A stretch of 64,000 bases of DNA, taken from positions 434,001 to 498,000 of the forward strand of contig NZ_JARUBN010000001.1 of assembly GCF_029626265.1 (NCBI RefSeq), written 5' to 3'. Of this stretch, positions 43,320 through 51,791 are shown piece by piece; position 1 is the stretch's first letter, and the number at the start of each line of letters is the position of its first letter. The notes under the pieces were generated by a model, which made no database searches, had not been told where the DNA came from, and saw only the letters and a list, made by a program, of their open reading frames with translations. The stretch is from Micromonospora sp. WMMD1102 (GTDB lineage Bacteria; Actinomycetota; Actinomycetes; Mycobacteriales; Micromonosporaceae). Position numbers and translations under genes: made by a program.

Positions 43320-44462
43320 ATGCGCGAAGGAGAAGACCGGGCCCGGGTGTGGTGGGCGACGGGATACCTGCTGGGCACGCTGGCCAGCGTGGTACTGACT
43401 GTGCCGCTGCTGCCGCTGCTCGGCCATCCCGCCGTGCTCCGCCGATGGGCGGCCTGGCACGAGCGGCGGGCCGGCCGGCTGTGCCGGGTGGCCGTGCCGA
43501 CGCACCGGATCCGGCCGCGCCGGGCGCTCGGCTGGCTGCCGGCGCATCTCGCGATCGGGCTGCCGGCCGGTGCCGTGGCGCTGGTCTGCCTCGGCAACCT
43601 GCTGCTGGCGGCGGTGGTGACGCCACTGTGGTGGGCGTTCCCCGTCGGTGACCCGGCCCGGCTGGTGGTCGAGGTGCCGGTGACCGGCTGGGCCACGGCA
43701 CTGACCCTCGGGCCGGTGCAGGTCGCCGGGCTGGCGGCGGTGGCGTACTGGGGCTTCCCCCGGCTTGCCACGGCACACGCCCGGGTCTGCCTGGCTGTCC
43801 TGGCGCCGTCGGCGGCGGAGCGGCTCGCCGACCGCATCGCGGTGCTGACCCGGACTCGCGCCGACGTGTTGGAGGCGCACGGTGCCGAGCTGCGCCGGAT
43901 CGAGCGGGACCTGCACGACGGCACCCAGGCCCGGCTGGTGACGATCGCCATCCGGTTGGCGGTGGCCCGGGACCGGCTGCCGGGCGACCCGGAGGCGGTG
44001 GCGGAGCTGCTCCGGGAGGCGCACGAGGGGACGGAGGAGGCGATGACCGAGCTGCGCGAGGTGATCCGGACGATCTATCCGCCGGTCCTCGCCGACCAGG
44101 GGTTGGCCGGTGCGCTGCGTACCGTGGTGGCCCGCAGCGGGGTACCGGCCGAGCTGGAGGTGGGGGAGTTGGCCGAGGTGCCGGTCGCGGTGCAGGCGGT
44201 GGCGTACTTCGCGGTCACCGAGGGGCTGAGCAACGTCGCCCGGCACGGTCGGGCCGACCGGGCCCTGGTGCGGGTGTCCCGGCAGGACAACCTGCTCCGG
44301 GTCACCGTCGTGGACGACGGGATCGGCGGGGCGGACGAGCGGGGCGGTAGCGGCCTGGCCGGCATCCGCCGCCGGGCCGCCGCGTTGGACGGTGCCGTGA
44401 CGGTGCGAAGCCCGGCCGGTGGGCCGACCGAGATCACCGTGGAGTTGCCGTGCGGGTGGTGA
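43320..44462 (+). CDS. NarL-type sensor histidine kinase, second pair
   Basis: 380 residues. N-terminal helices (ATGYLLGTLASVVLTVPLLP, IGLPAGAVALVCLGNLLLAA, GPVQVAGLAAVAYWGFP) and a single sensor module, then HisKA_3 (RRIERDLHDGTQARLVTIAI) and HATPase_c (VTVVDDGIGGADERGGSGLA). A smaller relative of the kinase at 39455, suggesting duplication. Regulator overlaps its end by 13 bases. Confidence 0.9.
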   Translation: MREGEDRARVWWATGYLLGTLASVVLTVPLLPLLGHPAVLRRWAAWHERRAGRLCRVAVPTHRIRPRRALGWLPAHLAIGLPAGAVALVCLGNLLLAAVVTPLWWAFPVGDPARLVVEVPVTGWATALTLGPVQVAGLAAVAYWGFPRLATAHARVCLAVLAPSAAERLADRIAVLTRTRADVLEAHGAELRRIERDLHDGTQARLVTIAIRLAVARDRLPGDPEAVAELLREAHEGTEEAMTELREVIRTIYPPVLADQGLAGALRTVVARSGVPAELEVGELAEVPVAVQAVAYFAVTEGLSNVARHGRADRALVRVSRQDNLLRVTVVDDGIGGADERGGSGLAGIRRRAAALDGAVTVRSPAGGPTEITVELPCGW

Positions 44463-45097
44463 TCGCCGAGGACAACGTGCTGCTCTCTGCCGGGCTGGAG
44501 CTGCTGCTGGGCAGCCGGGGCTGCCGGGTCGCGGCGGTCGCCGCGGACGTCGACGGCTTCCTCGCCGCCGTCGACGCGCACCGGCCGGATGCCACGATCG
44601 TCGACGTACGGCTGCCGCCCTCCTTCCGCGACGAGGGCATCCGGGCGGCGCTGCGGGCCCGCCGCGCCCACCCCGACCTGCCGGTACTCGTGCTGTCACA
44701 GTACGTCGAGCAGGCGTACGCCACCGAACTGCTCTCCGGCGGACGGGGCGGGATCGGCTACCTGCTGAAGGACCGGGTCAGCCGGGTGGACGAGTTCCTC
44801 GACGCGCTGCACCGGGTCGCCGCCGGGGGTACCGCGCTCGATCCGGAGGTCGTCGCGCAGTTGCTCAGCCGTTCCGGTCGCGACCCGATCGCGGCGCTGA
44901 CCCGCCGGGAGCGGGAGGTTCTGGCGCTGATGGCGGAGGGGCACGACAACGCGACGATCGCGGCCCGACTCTTCGTCACCGACAACGCCGTGCACAAGCA
45001 TGTGGGAAACGTCTTCGCCAAGCTGGGACTGGTGACCGCCGACAGCGGTCATCGCCGGGTCCGGGCCGTACTCGCGTACCTTCAGCGGCAGGGCTGA
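44450..45097 (+). CDS. NarL/FixJ-family response regulator, second pair
   Basis: 215 residues; receiver with Asp52 (ATIVDVRLPPSFRDEGIRAA) and Lys in YLLKDRV, LuxR-type HTH (LTRREREVLALMAEGHDNAT, IAARLFVTDNAVHKHVGNVF). It is clearly paralogous to the regulator at 41347 (same length, same motif order). GTG at 44450 sits inside the kinase gene, so translation is coupled. Confidence 0.93.
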   Translation: MRVVIAEDNVLLSAGLELLLGSRGCRVAAVAADVDGFLAAVDAHRPDATIVDVRLPPSFRDEGIRAALRARRAHPDLPVLVLSQYVEQAYATELLSGGRGGIGYLLKDRVSRVDEFLDALHRVAAGGTALDPEVVAQLLSRSGRDPIAALTRREREVLALMAEGHDNATIAARLFVTDNAVHKHVGNVFAKLGLVTADSGHRRVRAVLAYLQRQG

Positions 45098-45120
45098 CAC
45101 CCCCCGGTCGCCGCCGCCGG

Positions 45121-45312
45121 TCAGGAGAGTTCGACGATCGCGTCGCCGATCTCGGCCGGGGTCTGGAAGTGCTCGACCGGCAGCGACTGGAGCAGCTTGA
45201 GGGTCTGGGTGTCGACACCGGTCTCCTGGGCCCAGCGCACCAGGTCCTCCTTCGACACCGGGTAGTCCAGCCCGGCGAGCGACTCCTGCAACTGGATGGC
45301 GTTGGCTCGCAT
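45121..45312 (-). CDS. DUF2795 small protein
   Basis: 63 residues: LQESLAGLDYPVSKEDLVRW at the N-terminus and QTPAEIGDAIVEL at the end, the standard DUF2795 pattern. These small helical proteins are common in actinobacteria; function unknown. It is convergent with the second response regulator (23-base gap). Confidence 0.88.
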   Translation of the reverse strand: MRANAIQLQESLAGLDYPVSKEDLVRWAQETGVDTQTLKLLQSLPVEHFQTPAEIGDAIVELS

Positions 45313-45386
45313 ACCGGTCGGATACCCGGTTTCGTCCCACCCACACCACGGGTTTGCCGGGGCGGTCCGCGGGGTAGCCGCCGCCC

Positions 45387-46649
45387 ATGCTGGTATCCCG
45401 GCTCGGGGCGGCGGACGACTTCGACCCGCTGCTCGCGCGCATCGGCTCGGCCCGGGTGGTCATGCTCGGCGAGGCGAGTCACGGTACGTACGACTACTAC
45501 CGGCTCCGTGAGCAGCTCACCCGGCGGCTGGTCGCCGAGTGCGGGTTCTCGTTCGTGGCCGTGGAGGGCGACTGGCCGGACTGCGACCTGGTGCACCGTT
45601 CGGTGGTCGGTGCGCCGGGCGGCGACGACGACCCGCAGCGCGCGCTGGAACGGTTCGAGCGGTGGCCGACCTGGATGTGGGCCAACGCCGAGGTGGCCCG
45701 GTTCTGCCGGTGGCTGCGGGCCTGGAACGTCGACCGGCCGGACGGGTCGCGGGCCGGCTTCCACGGTCTCGACGTCTACAGCCTGTGGGACTCGATGCGG
45801 GCGATCCTGGACTACCTGGGCGAGGAGGACCCGGCGTCGCTGGAGACCGCTCAGGAGGCGTACCGGTGCTTCGAGCCGTACGGCAGCCGGATCGAGGAGT
45901 ACGGGCTGGCCAGCCGGTTCGTCTCGGCCCGCTGCGAGGAGGAGGTGGTGCGGCTGTTGGCGCGTACCCGGGAACGGGCCGCCGCCGACGGCGCGGACGC
46001 CTTCTCGGCCTGGCAGAACGCGGCGGTGGTGGCCGGCGCGGAGAAGTACTACCGGGCGATGGTCGGCGGCGGCCCGCAGTCCTGGAACGTGCGGGACAGT
46101 CACATGGTCGAGACCCTCGACCGACTGCTGGACCGGTACGGCCCGGGGTCCCGGGCGGTCGTCTGGGCGCACAACACGCATGTCGGTGACGCCCGCGCCA
46201 CCGACATGGCTGCCGGCGGGATGGTGAACATCGGCCAGCTCGCCCGCGAGCGGTACGGCGCCGAGGACGTGGTGCTGGTCGGCTTCGGCAGCTACCAGGG
46301 CAGCGTGGTCGCCGCCGACCGGTGGGGCGCGCCGGCCGAGGTGATGACAGTGCCGCCGGCCCGGCCCGGCTCGGTGGAGGAGCGGATGCACCACGTGCTG
46401 CCCGAGCGTGCCCTGCTGGTCTTCGACGCGGGTGACGGCGACCGGCCGGACTGGTTGGACGACGAGGCCGACCACCGGGCGATCGGGGTGGTCTACGACC
46501 CGTCCTTCGAGGCGTGGGGCAACTACGTGCCGACCCGGCTCGGCGACCGGTACGACGCCTTCGTCTGGTGCGACCACACCACCGCGCTGCACCCGCTGCC
46601 CGCCTCCGCCGCCCCCGGCGAACTCGAGACGTACCCCTCCGGGGTCTAG
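45387..46649 (+). CDS. Erythromycin-esterase-family protein
   Basis: 420 residues of the erythromycin esterase superfamily (Ere/EreD/succinoglycan-biosynthesis-like). Conserved catalytic motifs are present: VVMLGEASHGTYDYYRLREQ, FVAVEGDWPD, FHGLDVYSLWDS and VWAHNTHVGDARATDM. The length fits the actinobacterial stand-alone group, which need not hydrolyse macrolides; substrate unknown. A TnpB relic abuts its stop codon. Confidence 0.88.
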   Translation: MLVSRLGAADDFDPLLARIGSARVVMLGEASHGTYDYYRLREQLTRRLVAECGFSFVAVEGDWPDCDLVHRSVVGAPGGDDDPQRALERFERWPTWMWANAEVARFCRWLRAWNVDRPDGSRAGFHGLDVYSLWDSMRAILDYLGEEDPASLETAQEAYRCFEPYGSRIEEYGLASRFVSARCEEEVVRLLARTRERAAADGADAFSAWQNAAVVAGAEKYYRAMVGGGPQSWNVRDSHMVETLDRLLDRYGPGSRAVVWAHNTHVGDARATDMAAGGMVNIGQLARERYGAEDVVLVGFGSYQGSVVAADRWGAPAEVMTVPPARPGSVEERMHHVLPERALLVFDAGDGDRPDWLDDEADHRAIGVVYDPSFEAWGNYVPTRLGDRYDAFVWCDHTTALHPLPASAAPGELETYPSGV

Positions 46650-47629
46650 CGTCGGAGGTCCGTCTCAACGTCAGCTTCGAGGGCACCCGGGCCGGGCAGC
46701 CGGTCGGCTTTCCCCGGTTCAAGTCCCGCCGCCGCACCGCACCCAGCGTGCGGTTCACCACCGGCGCGATCCGGGTCGCAGCCGACCGGACGCACGTCGT
46801 GCGCCCCGCCTGGGCCGGTTGAAGCTTCACGAGTCCGCCCGCAAGCTCGCCCGCCGCCTCGACAACGGCACCGCGCGGATCATGTCCGCGACCGTGCGGC
46901 GAGACGGTGGCCGCTGGCACGTCGCGTTCACCGTCGAGGTCGAACGGGCCGACCGCGTTCCGGCCCGGCCGCAGTCGGTGGTCGGCGTCGACGTGGGGGT
47001 CGCGCACCTCGCCGCACTGTCCACCGGCGAGCTGGTCGACAACCCGCGCCACCTCGTCGTCGCGCGGCAGCGCATGCGGGGGCTCGGCCGGGCGCTGTCC
47101 CGGAAGTCCGGCCCGGACTGTCGGGCCGGACGCCGTGCGTCGAAACGCTGGGAGCGGGCCGCGGGCCGCCTCGCCCGGGCGCACGCCAGGGTGGCGAACC
47201 TGCGCCGTGACGGGCTGCACAAGCTCACCACCCGCCTCGCCCGCGAGCACGGCACCCATCGTGGTCGAAGACCTCAACGTTACCGGGATGCTCGCCAACC
47301 GGCGGCTGGCCAGGCACATCGCTGACGCCGGGTTCGCCGAGATCCGACGCCAACTGGCGTACAAGACCGGATGGAACGGTGGTCGGCTGCTCGTGGCCGA
47401 CCGCTGGTATCCGTCCTCGAAGACCTGCTCGGCAAACCTGGCCGCCCTGGCGGCGCGGATCGAAACCGCCGGGAGTGGCCCGGTGGCAGCACGTGGAGCC
47501 GACCGGAAGACCCGCCACGGCGGGCAGGTGGCCGTGAAGCGTGAACCCGGCACGACACCAGTCGATCAGACCGGGACCGTCCCACCGCAAGGCAGGACTA
47601 CCAACCGTGTGCTTCCTGAAGCGCACTGA
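46650..47629 (+). pseudogene. IS605/IS607-type TnpB relic (OrfB), dead
   Basis: Recognisable TnpB order in three frames: GQPVGFPRFKSRRRTAPSVR, then after a frameshift near 46808 LGRLKLHESARKLARRLDNG with the RuvC-I motif VVGVDVGVAHLAALSTGELV. After a second shift near 47250, the RuvC-II VVEDLNVTGMLANRRLARHI follows. Missing: roughly the first 90 residues, and the zinc ribbon plus RuvC-III Asp, since RWYPSSKTCS runs straight into NLAALAARIE near 47430. The C-terminus (TGTVPPQGRTTNRVLPEAH) is that of a typical actinobacterial TnpB. No TnpA and no left end, so it is immobile. Confidence 0.85.
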
Positions 47630-48389
47630 GAGGTAACGGGTCGTGTGAGTTGACCAGGCGAACCGACCTGTCGTCGGCAAGCTCCGCCAGCAGTCGTTGT
47701 GTATGGAGTCTGGCGGTTTGGTCATGTTGTGTCGAGGCGGCGAAGGCCTCGACTGCGGGCGGTGCGGTGCAGGCAAGCTGTGCGTGCTGGTAGATCGCGT
47801 CGCCGACGTGCAGGAGTTCCTGCCCCTGGGCGGCGTTCTCGATCAGTACCCCGGCGTGTCCCGGCGAGTGGCCGGACAACTCGACCAGACGGATCGATGC
47901 CGGAAGGTCGTCGAGGGTCCAGCAGGCTTGTCCCCGCCACGGAGGCGCCGGGGTGGGCGGGGGAGCCCACGTCACGCCGTGCGCCCATTGTGCGGGCATG
48001 ACGCGTCCGTCACCGTCCTCAACCGCGGATCGACACGCGCCTGTGGCGTGAACGCGGGCCGCCGGGAAGTCGGCAAGGCCGCCAACGTGGTCGCGGTGAT
48101 GGTGAGTCAAGATCACATCGGAGACGTCGTCGGGATCCAGACCCAGCGAGATGACGCGGGCAATGAGCGTCTCGTCGGGATCGAGCGCTGGGCTGACCTG
48201 CGCGATCCAGCCTTCGCCCAGGCGAAGCCCGGGGGACTCGATGTCCGCGCGCCCGATCCCCGTGTCGACGGCGACTAGCCGGCCTTCCAGCTCGATCAGG
48301 AGGCATCTGCAGACGAAGTGAGGTACCCCGAAGACGGCTTGCCCGCCCGGGACGTTGAGGGTTCCGCCGTTGAGCTCATGGATTCGCAC
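47598..48389 (-). CDS. MBL-fold metallo-hydrolase
   Basis: 263 residues of the metallo-beta-lactamase superfamily: VAVDTGIGRADIES, the metal-binding LTHHHRDHVGGLADFP (HxHxDH), GHSPGHAGVLIE and HVGDAIYQH, NSHDPLP. It resembles lactonase-type hydrolases. GTG 48389 gives the family's usual VRIHELNGGTLNVPGG start; upstream ATGs at 48434 and 48452 are alternatives. The last codons (LQEAHGW) lie in the right end of the TnpB relic, so the insertion has replaced its original 3' end. Divergent from the MerR gene, which presumably controls it. Confidence 0.85.
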   Translation of the reverse strand: MRIHELNGGTLNVPGGQAVFGVPHFVCRCLLIELEGRLVAVDTGIGRADIESPGLRLGEGWIAQVSPALDPDETLIARVISLGLDPDDVSDVILTHHHRDHVGGLADFPAARVHATGACRSAVEDGDGRVMPAQWAHGVTWAPPPTPAPPWRGQACWTLDDLPASIRLVELSGHSPGHAGVLIENAAQGQELLHVGDAIYQHAQLACTAPPAVEAFAASTQHDQTARLHTQRLLAELADDRSVRLVNSHDPLPLSALQEAHGW

Positions 48390-48396
48390 CCGGTGA

Positions 48397-48427
48397 AGGG
48401 TAGAAGTTCGTGTCGGCTCGAAGTCAA
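48397..48427 (-). promoter_or_regulatory. MerR-type promoter with 19-bp spacer for the MBL gene
   Basis: On the minus strand TTGACT (48427-48422), 19 bases, then TACCCT (48402-48397), eight bases before the GTG at 48389. A 19-bp spacer is the hallmark of MerR-activated promoters, and a MerR gene starts 52 bases away in the opposite direction. The short leader implies a leaderless transcript. Confidence 0.5.
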
Positions 48428-48440
48428 CGATCATCGGCAC

Positions 48441-48827
48441 ATGCGCATTCAACTACTGCGAATCGGCGAGGCGGCTGAACGTCTCGGGGTCTCGGCACAC
48501 CTCCTCCGGCATTGGGAGGCCGCAGGGGTGATCACTCCGCATCGCACTGCGAGCGGTGCCCGACGCTACGACCCGGAGTCGCTGGATGCGCTGTCGATCG
48601 CGATCAAGTGTCAGCAGGCCGGCATGTCGCTCAGCGTGATCGCCCAGCTGTTGAACGGCCAGCGACACGAGCGCAGGCACCTCGTCACCAAGCAGCGCGA
48701 CGCGATCAACCGCCAACGTGCCCAACTCGAACGGGTCGTGACCTTTCTCGATCACGTGCTGGAGTGTTCCCACCCCGTGCTTCGCGAGTGTCCCGCATGT
48801 CAGGACTTCGTATCGTCGACGCCCTGA
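48441..48827 (+). CDS. MerR-family transcriptional regulator
   Basis: 128 residues. N-terminal winged helix LLRIGEAAERLGVSAHLLRH then WEAAGVITPHRTASGARRYD, a coiled-coil dimer helix, and a short C-terminal Cys cluster (CSHPVLRECPAC) that could bind a metal or thiol-reactive ligand. ATG 48441 gives the standard MRIQLLRIGEAAERLG start; a longer frame exists upstream. Divergent with the MBL gene. Confidence 0.9.
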   Translation: MRIQLLRIGEAAERLGVSAHLLRHWEAAGVITPHRTASGARRYDPESLDALSIAIKCQQAGMSLSVIAQLLNGQRHERRHLVTKQRDAINRQRAQLERVVTFLDHVLECSHPVLRECPACQDFVSSTP

Positions 48828-48837
48828 ACTGCAACAG

Positions 48838-50115
48838 CTAGTCGATCTCCTCGACCGCACTTGTGCCGGAGCCCTCACGTGATTCCCAGGCCCAGGTCTC
48901 GTCGAGCCGCAGCCGGCCGTCCGGCAGTCTCGAAATGCGGCTGACACAGTGCCCGGTGGAGGTTTGGCCGGCGGTGTTGAGCTGGGCGTAGCGGAAGTCG
49001 AGGGTGTCGCCGTCCCGGGTGCCGACCAGGTGGCCGGTCCGGACGCTGCCGCCGGAGTACGCCGCCGAGATCTCGCCGCCGCGTTCCCGGTAGTCGAAGA
49101 CGGTCGCGGTGCCGACCTCGCCGCCGTCGACCTCGTGCACCGCCCGGAACCGCCGGCCGTGCAGCGACGGCAGCCCCTTCCCGGGTACGTCGCCGCTGCT
49201 CAACACCCGCTCGAAGCAATCCTGGTTGTACGGGCTGTCGCCGTAGACCGGGATCTCCCGGTAGCCGGCTGATCGGTAGAGTTCCGCAGCCTCCGGCAGC
49301 GAGCGGTGGGTGCCGAGCCGGACGATGTGCAGTCCCCGCCTCACCGCCTGCCGCTCCAGTTCCCCGAGCAGCCGCCGGCCGAGCCCGAGCCCCCGCGCGT
49401 CCGGGTGCACCCAGAGGTGGCACAGTTCGGCCACCCCCGGTGCCAGGGTGCGGATGCCGCCGCAGCCGACCGGCCGGGTCTGCTCGTAGGCGACCAGGAA
49501 CGCGCCGGCCCCGCCGCTTACCTGGTCCGTACTGACCAGGGCGGCCCGGTCGTAGCCCTCGGGGAACCGGGTGGCGAGTTCGGCGGCGTACTCGGCCAGG
49601 CAGTGCCGGGCGGCGGCCGAGTCGGCGCCGGTCGGCTCGACCGTGACGGCGGCCAGCCGGAGCAGCCGGCGGGTACGCCGTTGTGCCTCGATCAGCTCGG
49701 CCCGCTGGGCGGGGGTGAGCGGAGCGAGCAGGTCGCCGGCCGCGGCGGTCGACCGGCGGTCCAGTTCGGCGAGCTCGGCGATGCCGGCCTCGGTCAGTTC
49801 GGCGACCCGGACCCGGCCGTCCGTCTCGTGCGTCCGGAGCCGGACCAGGCCCTGCCCGGCGAGCGAGCGCAGTGACCGGCTCAGATAGCCGGAGTCCCAG
49901 CCGAGTCGGGCGCGCAGGTCGCGGACCGAGGCGCCGGTGCCGATCTCGTAGAGCAGCCGCGCCTCGCTCAGCGGCCGGTCCTGGCCGAGGTAGCGGTCGG
50001 TGAGCAGCCCGAGCCGCTGCGAGTAGTAGCGGTTGAAGTCGCGGACCGACCGGGCCTGGTCGACGATCGCCGCCTGTTCCTGTGTCGCTGCCTGTTCCTG
50101 TGTGGTCCCCGTCAT
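48838..50115 (-). CDS. MarR-GNAT fusion regulator/acetyltransferase with an extra C-terminal domain
   Basis: 425 residues in three parts: a MarR winged helix (about 20-155; LSEARLLYEIGTGASVRDLR, GYLSRSLRSLAGQGLVRL), a GNAT acetyltransferase (about 160-310; LCHLWVHPDARGLGLGRRLL), and a C-terminal ~100-residue domain (GRRFRAVHEVDGGEVGTATV, TSTGHCVSRISRLPDGRLRL) resembling small lipocalin-like proteins annotated as acetylglutamate-synthase-like. ATG 50115 is chosen because the 20-bp operator lies immediately upstream. Probably autorepressing; ligand unknown. Confidence 0.85.
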   Translation of the reverse strand: MTGTTQEQAATQEQAAIVDQARSVRDFNRYYSQRLGLLTDRYLGQDRPLSEARLLYEIGTGASVRDLRARLGWDSGYLSRSLRSLAGQGLVRLRTHETDGRVRVAELTEAGIAELAELDRRSTAAAGDLLAPLTPAQRAELIEAQRRTRRLLRLAAVTVEPTGADSAAARHCLAEYAAELATRFPEGYDRAALVSTDQVSGGAGAFLVAYEQTRPVGCGGIRTLAPGVAELCHLWVHPDARGLGLGRRLLGELERQAVRRGLHIVRLGTHRSLPEAAELYRSAGYREIPVYGDSPYNQDCFERVLSSGDVPGKGLPSLHGRRFRAVHEVDGGEVGTATVFDYRERGGEISAAYSGGSVRTGHLVGTRDGDTLDFRYAQLNTAGQTSTGHCVSRISRLPDGRLRLDETWAWESREGSGTSAVEEID

Positions 50116-50116
50116 T

Positions 50117-50136
50117 TCTCTGACTATAGTCAGAGA
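50117..50136. promoter_or_regulatory. Perfect 20-bp palindrome, MarR operator
   Basis: TCTCTGACTATAGTCAGAGA is a perfect palindrome placed right before the MarR-GNAT ATG, inside a short gap behind the decarboxylase gene. Both the length and the position match MarR autoregulation. Confidence 0.8.
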
Positions 50137-50147
50137 TCGGGCGTTGG

Positions 50148-51347
50148 TCACTCCTCCGGTATGCCGGTCCGGAACTCCGGGGGGTCGTGCATCAGGAAGT
50201 CCCGATGACTGATGTTCCAGGCGTACGCACCGGCCATCTCGAAGACGATCGTGTCACCGGCGGCGATCCGGCCCGACGGCGGCAGTACGGCCACGTCCGG
50301 CAGCCGGGCCAGCACGTCCTTCGGAGTGCAGAGCTGCCCGACGACGGTCACCGGCCCGGCGTCACCGGTGACCGGGCGGGGGAACGGGTACGCCCACTCC
50401 GGTCGGGGGAGCACGATGAACGGCTGCGAGTGCCCCTTCGCGGCCGGGGTGCGGAACTGGTGCGTGCCGCCCGTCACCACCACGAACCACTCGGCACCGG
50501 AACGCTTCACGTCCAGCACGCCGACCCGGTAGCGGCCACAGTAGACGGTCAGGACCCGGCCCGGCTCGATCCGCAGCGTCCGGCCGGGATACGAGCCGAG
50601 CAGGTCGGCGAGCGCTGCCCCGTACGCCGGCCAGTCGAACCGGGCGGCCGGGTCGGTGTAGTCGACAGCCATGCCGCCGCCGACGTTCACCTCCCGGGCG
50701 TCGAGTTCGGCCACCGCCCATTCCACGATCGTCCGGGCCATCTCGGCGGCGGTCGGCGCGTCGAGTCCGCTGCCGAGATGGGCGTGCACGCCCCGGATCC
50801 GGATTCCCGGCAGCTCGAGTTTCGCGCAGTCCCGGGCGTCGGCCGGGGACATCCCGAACGGGCTCGGCCGCCCGCCCATCACCAGCACCGCCCCGCCGAC
50901 CGGCACCGGCAGGTTGACCCGGAGCAGCACGTCGGTGATCTCGCCCCGGTCGTCGGCCAGCCGGGACAGCCGGTACAGCTCGGTCGGGGACTCGACGTGG
51001 AACCGGCGCACCCCGGCGGCCAGCCCGGCGGCGAGTTCCGGGTCGGTCTTGCCGGGGCCGCCGAACGCCGCCGGGGCGGTGCCGGGGAAGACCTCGGTCA
51101 AGTGCCGTAGCTCGCCGCCGCTGGCCGCCTCGAAGCCGTCGACGTGCGGGGCGAGGGTACGCAGGATGCCCGGGTCCGGGTTCGCCTTCATCGCGTACAG
51201 CAGCTCGACCCCGGCCGGCAGCGCGGCCCGGACCGCCGCCGCCCAGGCGTCCAGCCCGGCCAGGTCGTACCAGTAACCCGGCTTGGCGGGACCTGTCACC
51301 GGCTCGCCTTCCCAAACGCGTCGTCGGAGACGCGACGTCGTTGACAT
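50148..51347 (-). CDS. PLP-dependent type III (alanine-racemase-fold) decarboxylase
   Basis: 399 residues of the group IV/type III PLP decarboxylases (diaminopimelate/ornithine-decarboxylase-like, including SbnH-type siderophore enzymes). The PLP lysine is Lys54 in ELLYAMKANPDPG; the C-terminal active-site motif GQLCTPKDVLA supplies the partner cysteine. Typical glycine-rich phosphate loop GVHAHLGSGLD is present. It could make a diamine building block for the iron-box-controlled NIS operon 4.6 kb away; that link is inference. Upstream neighbour is the small-protein operon on the same strand. Confidence 0.85.
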   Translation of the reverse strand: MSTTSRLRRRVWEGEPVTGPAKPGYWYDLAGLDAWAAAVRAALPAGVELLYAMKANPDPGILRTLAPHVDGFEAASGGELRHLTEVFPGTAPAAFGGPGKTDPELAAGLAAGVRRFHVESPTELYRLSRLADDRGEITDVLLRVNLPVPVGGAVLVMGGRPSPFGMSPADARDCAKLELPGIRIRGVHAHLGSGLDAPTAAEMARTIVEWAVAELDAREVNVGGGMAVDYTDPAARFDWPAYGAALADLLGSYPGRTLRIEPGRVLTVYCGRYRVGVLDVKRSGAEWFVVVTGGTHQFRTPAAKGHSQPFIVLPRPEWAYPFPRPVTGDAGPVTVVGQLCTPKDVLARLPDVAVLPPSGRIAAGDTIVFEMAGAYAWNISHRDFLMHDPPEFRTGIPEE

Positions 51348-51362
51348 CGGCTTGCTCTGTTC

Positions 51363-51791
51363 CTACATGTACTCGGCGGCGGTCTTCTCGACCTGCTGGA
51401 TGAACTGATCCAACTGGGTGTCGGTCAGGTTCTCGTCATGCAGCAGCGTGCCGAGGATCGCGATCTGCGCGGAGAATGCGGTGTCGGGCGCGATGTCGTC
51501 CACGAGGTGCGCCTCTCCGAGCACGGCACGGATCATTCCTTCCATGGCGAGAGCAGGAAGTTCGGAGCCGTCCTGATAGCGAGCGCGTGTGTTGGCAACG
51601 AACTCGGCGATGTCCTGGAGGCTCTTATCGCGGAACCGCCGGTCGACGGCGATTGCGAAGGCAGCGCTGATGATCTGCGCCCCCTCGCCCCAGCCGACTT
51701 GATCCAGGCGTTCCACCAGACGATCGGCTCGGTTCCAATCACTCTTCGCTATCGCTCGTACGAGATCGCTCGCTTCTCTGCTTGCTTGCAC
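51363..51791 (-). CDS. Small helical protein, last gene of an unrecognised operon
   Basis: 142 residues, mostly helical, no domain recognised (SDLVRAIAKSDWNRADRLVE, LVDDIAPDTAFSAQIAILGT). GTG at 51791 lies 43 bases inside the preceding gene, so translation is coupled. It closes a four-gene unit read from the promoter near 52915. Confidence 0.75.
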   Translation of the reverse strand: MQASREASDLVRAIAKSDWNRADRLVERLDQVGWGEGAQIISAAFAIAVDRRFRDKSLQDIAEFVANTRARYQDGSELPALAMEGMIRAVLGEAHLVDDIAPDTAFSAQIAILGTLLHDENLTDTQLDQFIQQVEKTAAEYM

